A stretch of 21,087 bases of DNA from Rubrimonas sp036770645 (lineage in GTDB: Bacteria > Pseudomonadota > Alphaproteobacteria > Rhodobacterales > Rhodobacteraceae): the NCBI GenBank assembly GCA_036770645.1, contig DAIPIU010000046.1:1-21087 (forward strand). The letters are read 5' to 3'. The notes beneath the pieces were generated by a model that ran no database searches, had not been told where the DNA came from, and saw only the letters and a program-made list of their open reading frames with translations. The position numbers and the translations under genes were made by a program. Every line of letters starts with the position of its first letter. Within the stretch, counting starts at the first letter, position 1. Of this stretch, positions 6,543 to 15,006 are shown piece by piece.

Positions 6543-8060
6543 ATGAGGCGGCTCGTGGTGGTGCTGGGCGACCAGCTCGACGAAGGCTCGGCGGCGCTGG
6601 CGGGCTTCGACCCCGCGCGGGACGCCATCCTGATGACCGAGGCGGTCGAGGAGGCCACCTATCTGCGCCAGCACAAGAAGAAACTCGTGCTGTTCTTCGC
6701 GGCCATGCGCCACTTTGCGCAGGGGCAGCGCGCCCTCGGTCGCCGCGTGCTTTATCGCCGGCTGGACGCGGAGGGCGCGCCACAGACGCTGGCCGACAGC
6801 CTGCGCCATGCCGTCGCCGAGCATGACCCGCAGGAGGTGAGCCTGGCCCGTCCCGGCGACTGGCGCGTGCTCACGGCGCTGACCGGGGCCGCGCCGGCGC
6901 TGCGGCTGGTCGAGGAGAGCCATTTCCTGTCCACCCCCGCCGACTGGGCCGAGATGAAGGGCGCGCGCCGGCGCTTCATCCTCGAGGATTTCTACCGCGC
7001 CATGCGCCGGCGCACCGGCTGGCTGATGGAGGGCGACGAACCGGCGGGCGGCCAGTGGAACTACGACGCCGACAACCGCAAGAGCTTCGGCCGCGACGGT
7101 CCCGGCCTCCTGCCCCCGCGCCCGTCGCCGCCCGGCGACCCGGTCGTGGACGAGGTCGCGCGCATGGTCGAGGCGCGGTTCCCCGACGCGCCGGGCTCGA
7201 CCGCCGGCTTCGCCGAGCCGGTGACGCGGGCCGAGGCGCTGCGTCACCTCGAGGATTTCGTGGCGCACCGCCTGCCGCGCTTCGGCGACCACCAGGACGC
7301 CATCGCGGTCGGCCACGCCACGCTCTACCATGCGCGGCTGTCCACGGCGCTGAACCTCAAGCTGCTGAACCCGCGCGAGGTGTGCCTCGCCGCCATTGCA
7401 GCCTGGCAGGACGGGCGCGCGCCGCTGAACGCGGTCGAGGGCTTCATGCGCCAGATCCTAGGCTGGCGCGAATTCACCCGCGGCGTCTACTGGGCGCTGA
7501 TGCCGGGCTATGCCGCGCGCAACGAACTCGGCGCCGAGGCCGCGATCCCCGCCTTCTTCTGGACCGCCGACACCGACATGGCCTGCCTGCGCGACGGCTT
7601 GGGGCAACTGGTGCGCGAGGGGTACGCCCATCACATCCAGCGGTTGATGGTGATGGGGCTGTTCCTGATGCTGTGGGGCGCGCATCCGGGCCGCGCCCAT
7701 GACTGGCACATGGAGATGTATCTCGACGCCATCGACTGGGTGTCGCTGCCGAACATGCTGGGGATGAGCCAGCACGCCGACGGGGGCGTGGTCGGGACCA
7801 AGCCCTACTGCGCCTCCGGGGCCTACATCGACCGCATGTCCGACGCCTGCCGCGGCTGCCGCTACGACCCGAAGCAGGCCACGGGGCCGAAGGCCTGCCC
7901 GTTCACCACGCTGTATTGGGATTTCCTCGCGCGGCACGAGGCGCGGTTCCGGCCAAACATGCGCATGAAGATGCAGATGGCCAACCTCGCGCGGAAAACG
8001 CCGCAGGACCGGGCGGCGATCGCCCGGGCCGCGGATGCGCTGCGGGCGCGGCTGGCCTGA
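6543..8060 (+). CDS. FeS-type bacterial cryptochrome/(6-4) photolyase
   Basis: A 505-residue flavoprotein of the FeS-BCP (CryPro) group, which includes Agrobacterium PhrB, a (6-4) photolyase, and Rhodobacter CryB. The N-terminal Rossmann domain binds an antenna pigment (starts MRRLVVVLGDQLD) and the C-terminal helical domain binds FAD. Four cysteines for a [4Fe-4S] cluster are present: Cys348, Cys436, Cys439 and Cys452. Their spacing equals that of PhrB Cys350/438/441/454. The YAHHIQRLM segment supplies His363-His364, matching the histidine pair of this group. Start 6543 is preferred because the family begins at this point; AAGGGG lies ten bases upstream and is only moderate, and an ATG at 6453 would add about 30 low-complexity residues. 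It could be a repair enzyme or a light sensor like CryB. The 222-bp gap before it shows no clear promoter. Confidence 0.95.
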   Translation: MRRLVVVLGDQLDEGSAALAGFDPARDAILMTEAVEEATYLRQHKKKLVLFFAAMRHFAQGQRALGRRVLYRRLDAEGAPQTLADSLRHAVAEHDPQEVSLARPGDWRVLTALTGAAPALRLVEESHFLSTPADWAEMKGARRRFILEDFYRAMRRRTGWLMEGDEPAGGQWNYDADNRKSFGRDGPGLLPPRPSPPGDPVVDEVARMVEARFPDAPGSTAGFAEPVTRAEALRHLEDFVAHRLPRFGDHQDAIAVGHATLYHARLSTALNLKLLNPREVCLAAIAAWQDGRAPLNAVEGFMRQILGWREFTRGVYWALMPGYAARNELGAEAAIPAFFWTADTDMACLRDGLGQLVREGYAHHIQRLMVMGLFLMLWGAHPGRAHDWHMEMYLDAIDWVSLPNMLGMSQHADGGVVGTKPYCASGAYIDRMSDACRGCRYDPKQATGPKACPFTTLYWDFLARHEARFRPNMRMKMQMANLARKTPQDRAAIARAADALRARLA

Positions 8061-8081
8061 CGGCCCTCGGCGCACCCGGGG

Positions 8082-8354
8082 TCAGGCCGGCGAGATCATG
8101 CACATGAAGGGCGAGCGGCTTTCCTCGGTGTAGAGGAAGTCGCCGATCACGGTCACCACCGTCTTCGCTTCATTCTTCAGCGCCGTGTAGACTTCGTAAT
8201 CCACATGCTCGATGAACTTGTGCTCCGCGACGTGCTCCATGAAATGGCGCATGATCGTCATCGGCGAGCGCTTGAACAGCTCGTCCGGGCCCTCGAAGCC
8301 GTAGGTGTTCTCGGCCCCCGAGCGGCCGTGCACCATGATCGCCTTGTACTTCAT
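8082..8354 (-). CDS. Small conserved-looking protein of unknown function
   Basis: A 90-residue protein beginning MKYKAIMVHGRSGAENTYGF and ending SPFMCMISPA. I do not recognise a named family. It has no signal peptide or membrane segment, has a mixed alpha/beta pattern (a beta strand at the start, a helix around MTIMRHFMEHVAEHKFIEH, then the strands VDYEVYTAL and TVVTVIGDFLYT), and contains several Met and His residues. A strong ribosome-binding site, GGGAGGA, lies eight bases before the ATG. Codon choice is less GC-extreme than in neighbouring genes, which with the strong site suggests good expression. It is convergent with the photolyase (21 bp between stops) and divergent from pepN. Coding is likely because of the site and the non-random protein; the function is open. 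Confidence 0.8.
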   Translation of the reverse strand: MKYKAIMVHGRSGAENTYGFEGPDELFKRSPMTIMRHFMEHVAEHKFIEHVDYEVYTALKNEAKTVVTVIGDFLYTEESRSPFMCMISPA

Positions 8355-8403
8355 CGCCTTGTTCCTCCCTGATCCCGCCCTGTGGTAGCGCGCGTCGGTG
8401 ACG

Positions 8404-8418
8404 GGACCGTGACGGTCC
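8404..8418. promoter_or_regulatory. Perfect 15-bp palindrome between the small gene and pepN
   Basis: GGACCGT-G-ACGGTCC is a perfect inverted repeat in the 128-bp divergent region, 50 bp upstream of the minus-strand small gene and 64 bp upstream of pepN. It overlaps a direct repeat of GTGACGG. It could be an operator for either gene. No known consensus is recognised. Confidence 0.3.
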
Positions 8419-8482
8419 GGCGGGGCTGGCGCGGGGCGGGCCGGACGCTAAGCTGCGGCCGGTCCCGTTGCAGGAGCAAGCC

Positions 8483-11110
8483 ATGCGCACCGATGCCGCG
8501 CCGCAGCCGCGCACAATCCGCCTCGCGGATTACGCCCCGCCCGCCTGGCTGATCGACGAGGCGGCGCTGTCCGTCGACCTGCACCCCAAGACCACGCGCG
8601 TGACCGCGCGTCTGTCCTTCCGCCGCAACCCCGACGCCGCCCACGGCCCGGCCGACCTGCGCCTAGACGGGCGCGCGCTGCGCCTCGTCTCCGCCGCCAT
8701 CGACGGCGCGCCGCTGGCCGAGGGCGAGCGCGTCCTCGACGCCGAGGGGCTGACCGTGCCCGCCGCCCGCCTGCCCGGCAACGCTTTCGTCTGGGAGGCC
8801 GCGACCGAGATCGACCCCTCGGCCAACACGGCGCTCGAGGGTCTTTACCTGTCGAACGGCATGTACTGCACGCAGTGCGAGCCAGAGGGCTTCCGCAAGA
8901 TCGCCTTCTGGCCCGACCGTCCCGACGTCATGGCGCGCTTCACCGTGCGCATCGAGGCGCGCAAGGCCTCGCACCCGGTCCTTCTGTCGAACGGCGATCC
9001 GGTCGAGGCCGGCGATCTGCCCGATGGCCGTCACTACGCGGTCTGGCGCGACCCGCACCCCAAGCCCTCCTATCTGTTCGCGCTGGTGGCCGGCGACCTC
9101 GTGCCCGCGCGCGCGGCGTTCGCCACTGCCTCGGGCCGGGACGTGAGCCTCGCTGTCTGGGTGCGCCCGGGCGACGAGGGGCGCACGGCCTACGCGCTCG
9201 ACGCCCTGATCCGCTCGATGCGCTGGGACGAACGCGCCTACGGGCGCGAATACGACCTCGACGTGTTCAACATCGTCGCCGTGGACGACTTCAACATGGG
9301 CGCGATGGAGAACAAGGGCCTCAACATCTTCAACGCCAAATACGTCCTCGCCAGCCCCGAGACCGCAACCGACGCCGACTACGAGCGGATCGAGAGCATC
9401 GTGGCCCATGAATACTTCCACAACTGGACCGGCAACCGGATCACCTGCCGCGACTGGTTCCAGCTCTGCCTCAAGGAAGGGCTGACGGTCTATCGCGACC
9501 AGCAGTTCAGCGGCGACGAACGCTCGGCCGCGGTCAAGCGCATCGACGACGTGCGCCGCCTGCGCGCGGCCCAGTTCCGCGAGGACGCCGGTCCGCTGGC
9601 GCATCCGGTCCGCCCCGAGGAATATGCCGAGATCAACAACTTCTACACGGCCACGGTCTACGAGAAGGGGGCCGAGGTCATCGGCATGCTGCGCACCCTT
9701 GTCGGGCCCGAGGGGTATCGCGCCGCGCTCGACCTCTATTTCGCGCGCCATGACGGGCAGGCCTGCACCATCGAGGATTTCCGCCGCTGCTTCGAGGACG
9801 CGACCGGCCGAGACCTGTCGCAGTTCGCGCGCTGGTGGGCCCAGTCGGGCACCCCGGCGGTGACGGTGGCGGAGGACTGGGACGGCGCCGCCTACACGCT
9901 GACCCTGCGCCAGGCGACGCCCCCCACCCCCGGCCAGCCCGGCAAGGAACCCTTCGTGATCCCGGTCGCGGTCGGCCTGCTGGGGCCGGACGGCGCCGAT
10001 CTGCTGCCCGAGGGCACGCGGGTGCTGGAACTGGCCGAGGCCGAGCAGCGCTTCCGCTTCGACGGCCTGCCGGCGCGCCCCGTCCCGTCGCTGCTGCGCG
10101 GCTTCTCCGCCCCGGTGCGCCTGGTGCGCGACGCGACCGACGCCGAGCGCGCCTTCCTGCTGGCCCATGACAGCGACCCCTTCAACCGCTGGGAGGCGGG
10201 GCGGGCCTACGCGCTCGACGCCACGCTGCGGATGCTCGACGGGGCCGGGGCCGACCCGGCCTTCCTCGACGCGCTGGCGGCGATGGCGGGCGAGGCGGGG
10301 CTGGACCCGGCCTTCCGCGCCATGGCGCTCGACCTGCCCGGCGAGGACGAGGTGGCGCGCGAGGTCGCGGGCACCGGTCGCCCGGCGGATCCGGAGGCGA
10401 TCCACGCGGCGGCGCGCGCCCTGCGCCGCGCCTTCGCCGAGCGTCACGGGGCGCTGCTGGAAGACCTCTACGACGCCATGGAGACGCCCGGCCCCTATGC
10501 GCCCGATGCGGCGGCCGCCGGGCGGCGCGCCCTGCGCAACCGGGCGCTTGCCTTCCTGACCCTGCGCGGGACGGATGCGGACCACGCCCGCGCCGCGGCG
10601 CAGTTCGACCGCGCCGACAACATGTCGGAACAGGCCCCCGCGCTGACGGCGCTGGTCCATGCGGACGCGCCGCAGGCCGCGGCGGCACTGGCGGCCTTCC
10701 ACGACCGATGGCAGGGCGACGCGACGGTGCTGGACAAATGGCTGTCGATCCAGGCCACCGCCCCCCTGCCCGGCGCGCTGGCGCGGGTGCGGGCACTGGC
10801 GGAGGCCCCGGATTTCATCTGGACCAACCCCAACCGCTTCCGCGCCCTGATCGGCGCCTTCGCGATGGGCAACCCCAGCCGCTTCCACGCCGCGGACGGC
10901 TCGGGCTATGCCTTCCTCGCGGACTGGCTGATCCGGCTCGACGCGCGCAACCCCCAGACCGCGGCGCGCATGGCGGGGGCGTTCGAGACCCTGTCGCGCT
11001 ACGACGCCGGCCGGCAGGGCCTGATGCGGGCGGCGCTCGCCCGCATCGCGCAGGCTCCCGGGCTGTCGAAGGACAGCCGCGACATCACCGGCCGGATCCT
11101 CGCGGGCTGA
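8483..11110 (+). CDS. pepN: Aminopeptidase N (M1 zinc metallopeptidase)
   Basis: An 875-residue cytosolic M1 aminopeptidase that removes N-terminal residues from peptides. It shows the exopeptidase motif GAMEN (residues 273-277) and the zinc site HEYFH (His309, Glu310, His313) followed 19 residues later by Glu332 (LKEG). The catalytic tyrosine is probably Tyr393 (TATVYEKGAEV). A DUF3458-type central domain and a helical C-terminal domain fill the rest, and the length matches E. coli PepN (870). The start at ATG 8483 has AGGAG six bases upstream; an upstream TTG at 8468 would include that site and is rejected. It is a single-gene unit, divergent from the small protein gene and followed by a small-RNA candidate. 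Confidence 0.97.
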   Translation: MRTDAAPQPRTIRLADYAPPAWLIDEAALSVDLHPKTTRVTARLSFRRNPDAAHGPADLRLDGRALRLVSAAIDGAPLAEGERVLDAEGLTVPAARLPGNAFVWEAATEIDPSANTALEGLYLSNGMYCTQCEPEGFRKIAFWPDRPDVMARFTVRIEARKASHPVLLSNGDPVEAGDLPDGRHYAVWRDPHPKPSYLFALVAGDLVPARAAFATASGRDVSLAVWVRPGDEGRTAYALDALIRSMRWDERAYGREYDLDVFNIVAVDDFNMGAMENKGLNIFNAKYVLASPETATDADYERIESIVAHEYFHNWTGNRITCRDWFQLCLKEGLTVYRDQQFSGDERSAAVKRIDDVRRLRAAQFREDAGPLAHPVRPEEYAEINNFYTATVYEKGAEVIGMLRTLVGPEGYRAALDLYFARHDGQACTIEDFRRCFEDATGRDLSQFARWWAQSGTPAVTVAEDWDGAAYTLTLRQATPPTPGQPGKEPFVIPVAVGLLGPDGADLLPEGTRVLELAEAEQRFRFDGLPARPVPSLLRGFSAPVRLVRDATDAERAFLLAHDSDPFNRWEAGRAYALDATLRMLDGAGADPAFLDALAAMAGEAGLDPAFRAMALDLPGEDEVAREVAGTGRPADPEAIHAAARALRRAFAERHGALLEDLYDAMETPGPYAPDAAAAGRRALRNRALAFLTLRGTDADHARAAAQFDRADNMSEQAPALTALVHADAPQAAAALAAFHDRWQGDATVLDKWLSIQATAPLPGALARVRALAEAPDFIWTNPNRFRALIGAFAMGNPSRFHAADGSGYAFLADWLIRLDARNPQTAARMAGAFETLSRYDAGRQGLMRAALARIAQAPGLSKDSRDITGRILAG

Positions 11111-11210
11111 GGGGGCGACCCGCGCCGGTTCCCCCCCCGAGGCCGGTGCCAGGGGGCCATGCGGCGCGCGCAAGGCCGTGTTGCAGTGCCACATAAGACC
11201 TTCTGACGGG

Positions 11211-11239
11211 TTGTCCCAAGAGACGCCGGCCACTAATTC
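11211..11239 (+). promoter_or_regulatory. Candidate sigma-70 promoter of the small RNA
   Basis: TTGTCC at 11211-11216 and TAATTC at 11234-11239 are separated by 17 bases. This is a reasonable -35/-10 pair in a locally AT-richer patch. It would start transcription near 11245-11248. The call is motif-based only. Confidence 0.45.
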
Positions 11240-11245
11240 AAAATG

Positions 11246-11337
11246 CGAGACGTGTCGAAAAGCACCACCCTGTTGCGGCTTGACACGGATCACCTCCCTG
11301 TTGGACTTGGCCGGGCCCAAAGCTCGGCCTTTTTTTT
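11246..11337 (+). ncRNA. Candidate small RNA with anti-Shine-Dalgarno segment (possibly suhB/MmgR-like)
   Basis: About 90 nt between pepN and the convergent cca gene has a full small-RNA layout. A 5' hairpin is formed by CGTGTC (11251-11256) with GACACG (11282-11287), extended by AAGC (11260-11263) with GCTT (11278-11281). A single-stranded GATCACCTCCCTGTTGGACT follows. The end is a strong rho-independent terminator with T8. A promoter-like pair lies just upstream. Composition is clearly lower in GC than the flanking genes. The unpaired part repeats GGATCACCTCC, the 3' end of 16S rRNA with the anti-Shine-Dalgarno core, so it could pair with ribosome-binding sites of target mRNAs. Short alphaproteobacterial RNAs with a CCUCCC segment and this layout include the suhB/MmgR (alpha-r8) family; membership is a suggestion and needs a covariance-model match. 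Confidence 0.6.
11309..11337 (+). terminator. Strong rho-independent terminator
   Basis: GGCCGGGC (11309-11316), loop CCAAA, and GCTCGGCC (11322-11329) give an 8-bp stem with one G-U pair, followed by eight T residues at 11330-11337. It is the only textbook terminator in the window and ends the small-RNA candidate; it would also stop read-through from pepN. Confidence 0.88.
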
Positions 11338-11349
11338 GGGCAGGGCGAT

Positions 11350-11374
11350 GCGGGCCGAGGCCCGAGCGGCCCGC
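11350..11374 (-). terminator. Hairpin after the cca gene
   Basis: GCGGGCC at 11350-11356 pairs with GGCCCGC at 11368-11374, two bases beyond the cca stop codon on the minus strand. There is no adjacent U-tract. It is a possible terminator of the DUF1285-Nudix-cca transcript. Confidence 0.4.
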
Positions 11375-11376
11375 TT

Positions 11377-12543
11377 TCAGGGCAGCATGCCCAGAAGCGC
11401 GGCGCGATCCAGCACGAAACCCGAGCCGATCCACGCCTCACGCAAACGCAGCAGCGCGGCCCCCATCGCGGGCCCAGCCGGCACGCCGGCGGCCGCGAGA
11501 TCGGCGGCGGTGACCGGCATCCGTGCGGCGGCCCCGCGCGCGATCTGGTCCGAAAGGTCCGGTGGCGGGGCCGCGCCGGTGGCCGCCGCCCGCAGCAGCG
11601 CGGCGTCGCGCGCGGCCTCGGCCCCGTGGCGCTGCGCCTGCGCCGCCGGCGGGGCGTCCGCGGCCAGCGCCTCGCCCAGCAGCGAAAGCCGCCGCAGTTC
11701 GGCCCGCGACAGCCGCCAGCCCCGGGCCGCCTGCAGCGCCCCGATCGCCGCCGTCCGCCGCGGCCAGTCGGGCGCGGCGCCGGCCAGCGCCTCGACATGG
11801 ACCAGCGGCGCCAGGGGCGCGGGGTCGGCCCCCGGCGCCGTCCGCGCCAGCGCACCGCAGGCGGCCATCGCCGCCACCGCGGCCGCGGGGTCCGCCACGG
11901 CCAGCAGGCGGCGCATCTCGTGGCCCACGCGCTCGCGCGACAGCTCGTCCAGGCCATCGAGATGCGCCGCGCAGGCCGCCAGCCCCTCCGCATCCACCCC
12001 ATGCCGCGAGAAGCGCGCGGTGAAGCGGAAGAAGCGCAGCAGGCGCAGGTGGTCTTCGGCCAGCCGCGCCTCCGGATCGCCGATGAAACGCACCCGCCCG
12101 GCATCGAGATCGCCCAGCCCGCCGCCCAGCGGGTCGAGCACCGCGCCGTCGGCGTCGGCGTACAGCGCGTTGATGGTGAAGTCGCGCCGGCCGGCATCCT
12201 CGGCCACCCCGGCGTCGAAGGCCACGCGGGCCCGGCGGCCGAAGCTTTCGACGTCGCGGCGCAAGGTGGTGACCTCGAAGCCCCGCCCCCCGGCGACGGC
12301 CGTGACCGTGCCGTGCTCGATCCCGGTGGGCGCGGCCCCGAGCGCCGCCGCCGCCAGCAGGCGCAGCGTCTCCTCCGGCGGGCAGGCCACGCAGAGGTCG
12401 ACATCCGCCGCCTCGACGCCCAGCAGCGCGTCGCGCACGCAGCCCCCGACGAACAGCGGCTGCGCGGGGGCGAGGGCCGCGAGCACCGCGCGGGTGGGCG
12501 CGGCCGACAGCCAGGCGGGCGCTATCCGCCGCGGCGCGCTCAC
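11377..12543 (-). CDS. cca: CCA tRNA nucleotidyltransferase
   Basis: A 388-residue class II nucleotidyltransferase that adds or repairs the 3' CCA end of tRNAs. It shows the nucleotidyltransferase signature FVGGCVRDALLG (from residue 31) with the catalytic Asp47-X-Asp49 (ADVDLCVA), the RRDFTINALYAD motif (119-130) and the EDHLRLLRFFRF neck motif (163-174). No HD phosphohydrolase domain is seen; alphaproteobacterial versions commonly lack it. The start is GTG at 12543, which overlaps the stop of the upstream Nudix gene by four bases (GTGA), so the two are translationally coupled. Coupling of cca to the Nudix gene is known from related genomes. Identity is secure. Confidence 0.95.
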   Translation of the reverse strand: MSAPRRIAPAWLSAAPTRAVLAALAPAQPLFVGGCVRDALLGVEAADVDLCVACPPEETLRLLAAAALGAAPTGIEHGTVTAVAGGRGFEVTTLRRDVESFGRRARVAFDAGVAEDAGRRDFTINALYADADGAVLDPLGGGLGDLDAGRVRFIGDPEARLAEDHLRLLRFFRFTARFSRHGVDAEGLAACAAHLDGLDELSRERVGHEMRRLLAVADPAAAVAAMAACGALARTAPGADPAPLAPLVHVEALAGAAPDWPRRTAAIGALQAARGWRLSRAELRRLSLLGEALAADAPPAAQAQRHGAEAARDAALLRAAATGAAPPPDLSDQIARGAAARMPVTAADLAAAGVPAGPAMGAALLRLREAWIGSGFVLDRAALLGMLP

Positions 12544-13214
12544 GCGGCGGGGCCGGGGCCGGCGGCTTGCGCGTCTGGCAGGCCGACCGCCGGGATGGCC
12601 GGGCCATCCGCCGCGGCGGCCTCCAGCCGGTCGGCCAGCGCCTTCAGCATGCCGGCCGTCGCGCCCCAGACGCAGAACGGGCCCCAGGTCACCGACCAGT
12701 ACTCGCGCACCGCGCCTCCGGCCTCGCGCCGCTCGAGGCGCAGGCGCGCGGGGTCGGTCAGCCAGTCGAGCGGCGCCTCGAACACCTCCGCGACCTCGCG
12801 CGGGTGGGGCATCGAGCGGAAGCCCGGCCCCAGCAGCGCCACGAAGGGGGTGATGGCGAAGCCGGTTCGCGTCTCGTAGCGCTCGATGGGGCCGAGCACT
12901 TCGGCCTCGGCGGCAATCAGCCCGATCTCCTCGCGCGCCTCGCGCAGGGCGGCCGCCAGCGGCGACCGGTCGGCGGGGTCGATCTTGCCGCCGGGAAACG
13001 CCACCTGGCCGGCATGGGTCGCCATGGTCTTGGGCCGCACCGTCAGCACGACATGCAGGCCCTCCGGCCGCCGCACCACGGGGCAAAGCACGGCGGCCGG
13101 GCGCAGGCGCGGCGGCCGCGGCGCGCCGCCGGGATAGAGGTCGCCCCGGCCGGGTCCGGCGGCCGCCAGCACGGCTCGGCGCAGAAGCTCTTCGGTGACG
13201 GGTGCGGGCGGCAT
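12540..13214 (-). CDS. CoA pyrophosphatase-type Nudix hydrolase
   Basis: A 224-residue Nudix hydrolase of the CoA-specific group (NudL/PCD1-like), which splits coenzyme A or its derivatives into 3'-phospho-ADP and phosphopantetheine. The CoA-type signature THAGQVAFPGGK (about residues 66-77) precedes the Nudix box end REAREEIGL (91-99), whose glutamates bind the metal. The central part ERYETRTGFAITPFVALL is also typical. The start at ATG 13214 is the only sensible one, although no strong ribosome-binding site is present; a longer frame to 13355 would run into the DUF1285 gene. It overlaps cca by four bases and lies 74 bp after DUF1285. It probably has a house-cleaning role in CoA turnover. 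Confidence 0.9.
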   Translation of the reverse strand: MPPAPVTEELLRRAVLAAAGPGRGDLYPGGAPRPPRLRPAAVLCPVVRRPEGLHVVLTVRPKTMATHAGQVAFPGGKIDPADRSPLAAALREAREEIGLIAAEAEVLGPIERYETRTGFAITPFVALLGPGFRSMPHPREVAEVFEAPLDWLTDPARLRLERREAGGAVREYWSVTWGPFCVWGATAGMLKALADRLEAAAADGPAIPAVGLPDAQAAGPGPAA

Positions 13215-13288
13215 GGCGCACAGATGGCCCGCGACCGCCCGCCGCGCAAGCGGAAGGCGCGGCCGGGGCCGGGCCCGCCCGCCGGCGC

Positions 13289-13864
13289 TCAGCCCTCGGC
13301 GGCGGGCGCGGGCGCGAGGGGAAAGAACGCCCCGCCCGAGGCGACGCCGAACCACTCCGCGCCGTCGACGCGGCGCGTCTCGCCGATCTCGACGAGGCGA
13401 TACCAGCTTTTCCGGTCGACGCGCGCCTCGAGGCCCCGCCGCACGTGCAGATACGGCGCCGCCGCACCGGCCCCGCCCGCCGCCACGTCCCCGGCCCGCA
13501 GGGCGTGGTCCGGGCCGGCCGCCACCTCCTCGCCCAGATTGGTGCGGAACATCAGGACATCGCCCTCGCTGCGGAAATCCACCGCCACGAAGGGCGCGTC
13601 CTCAACGATGATGCCGACCTTCTCGACGGGAGTGACGAGATAGTGCCGATCGCCCTCGCGCTTCAGGATCGAGGCGAACAGGCGCACCATCGCCTCGCGT
13701 CCGATCGGCGTGCCGCAATAATGCCAGCTGCCGTCGCGGGCGATGCGCATGTCGATGTCGCCGCAGAAGGGCGGGTCCCACAGATGCACCGGGGGCGGCC
13801 CCTTGCGGGCGGCGGACCCGGCGGCGGCGGCGAGGGCATCGGGGGAAGGCGGCGGGGCTTTCAT
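13289..13864 (-). CDS. DUF1285 domain-containing protein
   Basis: A 191-residue cytosolic protein of the DUF1285 family. The conserved block KGPPPVHLWDPPFCGDIDMR (after about 20 variable residues) is followed by IARDGSWHYCGTPIGREAMVRLFASILKR-type sequence, VTPVEKVGIIVEDAPFVAVD, and a C-terminal SWYRLVEIGE region. Structures of relatives exist, but no biochemical function is established to my knowledge. The start at MKAPPPSPD (13864) is chosen as the first in-frame ATG before the conserved block; the frame is open to 13933, but that part lies in the divergent promoter region. The ribosome-binding site is weak. It is the first gene of the DUF1285-Nudix-cca run and faces away from moxR. Confidence 0.9.
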   Translation of the reverse strand: MKAPPPSPDALAAAAGSAARKGPPPVHLWDPPFCGDIDMRIARDGSWHYCGTPIGREAMVRLFASILKREGDRHYLVTPVEKVGIIVEDAPFVAVDFRSEGDVLMFRTNLGEEVAAGPDHALRAGDVAAGGAGAAAPYLHVRRGLEARVDRKSWYRLVEIGETRRVDGAEWFGVASGGAFFPLAPAPAAEG

Positions 13865-13889
13865 TCGGGGCGGCGCGCTCCATCTCGCG

Positions 13890-13904
13890 GTTCGGATGGC
13901 GTTC
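13890..13904. promoter_or_regulatory. LexA-box-like repeat GTTC-N7-GTTC
   Basis: GTTC at 13890-13893 and GTTC at 13901-13904, exactly seven bases apart, match the alphaproteobacterial LexA consensus. The site lies 26-40 bp upstream of the DUF1285 start and about 90 bp upstream of moxR, where a repressor could act on either promoter. A nested inverted repeat begins in it (GTTCG 13901 with CGAAC 13927-13931, and CCGCG 13908 with CGCGG 13918). Function is inferred from the motif. Confidence 0.4.
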
Positions 13905-13992
13905 GATCCGCGCTGGACGCGGCGGACGAACACGATACGCTTCCAAGTTGCAGGGCGCAGCCTAGCGCGCGCCCGTGGCCAGGAGAACCCGC

Positions 13993-15002
<1,010 letters not shown>

Positions 15003-15006
<4 letters not shown>

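Noticed and set aside
11130..11139. Run of C residues after pepN, considered as a phase-variable tract
   Set aside because: It is only eight C long, lies outside any gene and has no promoter or frame that it could switch.
8663..11434. A 923-codon open frame on the minus strand opposite pepN
   Set aside because: It mirrors pepN, is rich in Arg, Gly and Val, has no recognisable domain, and pepN carries all M1 motifs. It is a high-GC shadow.
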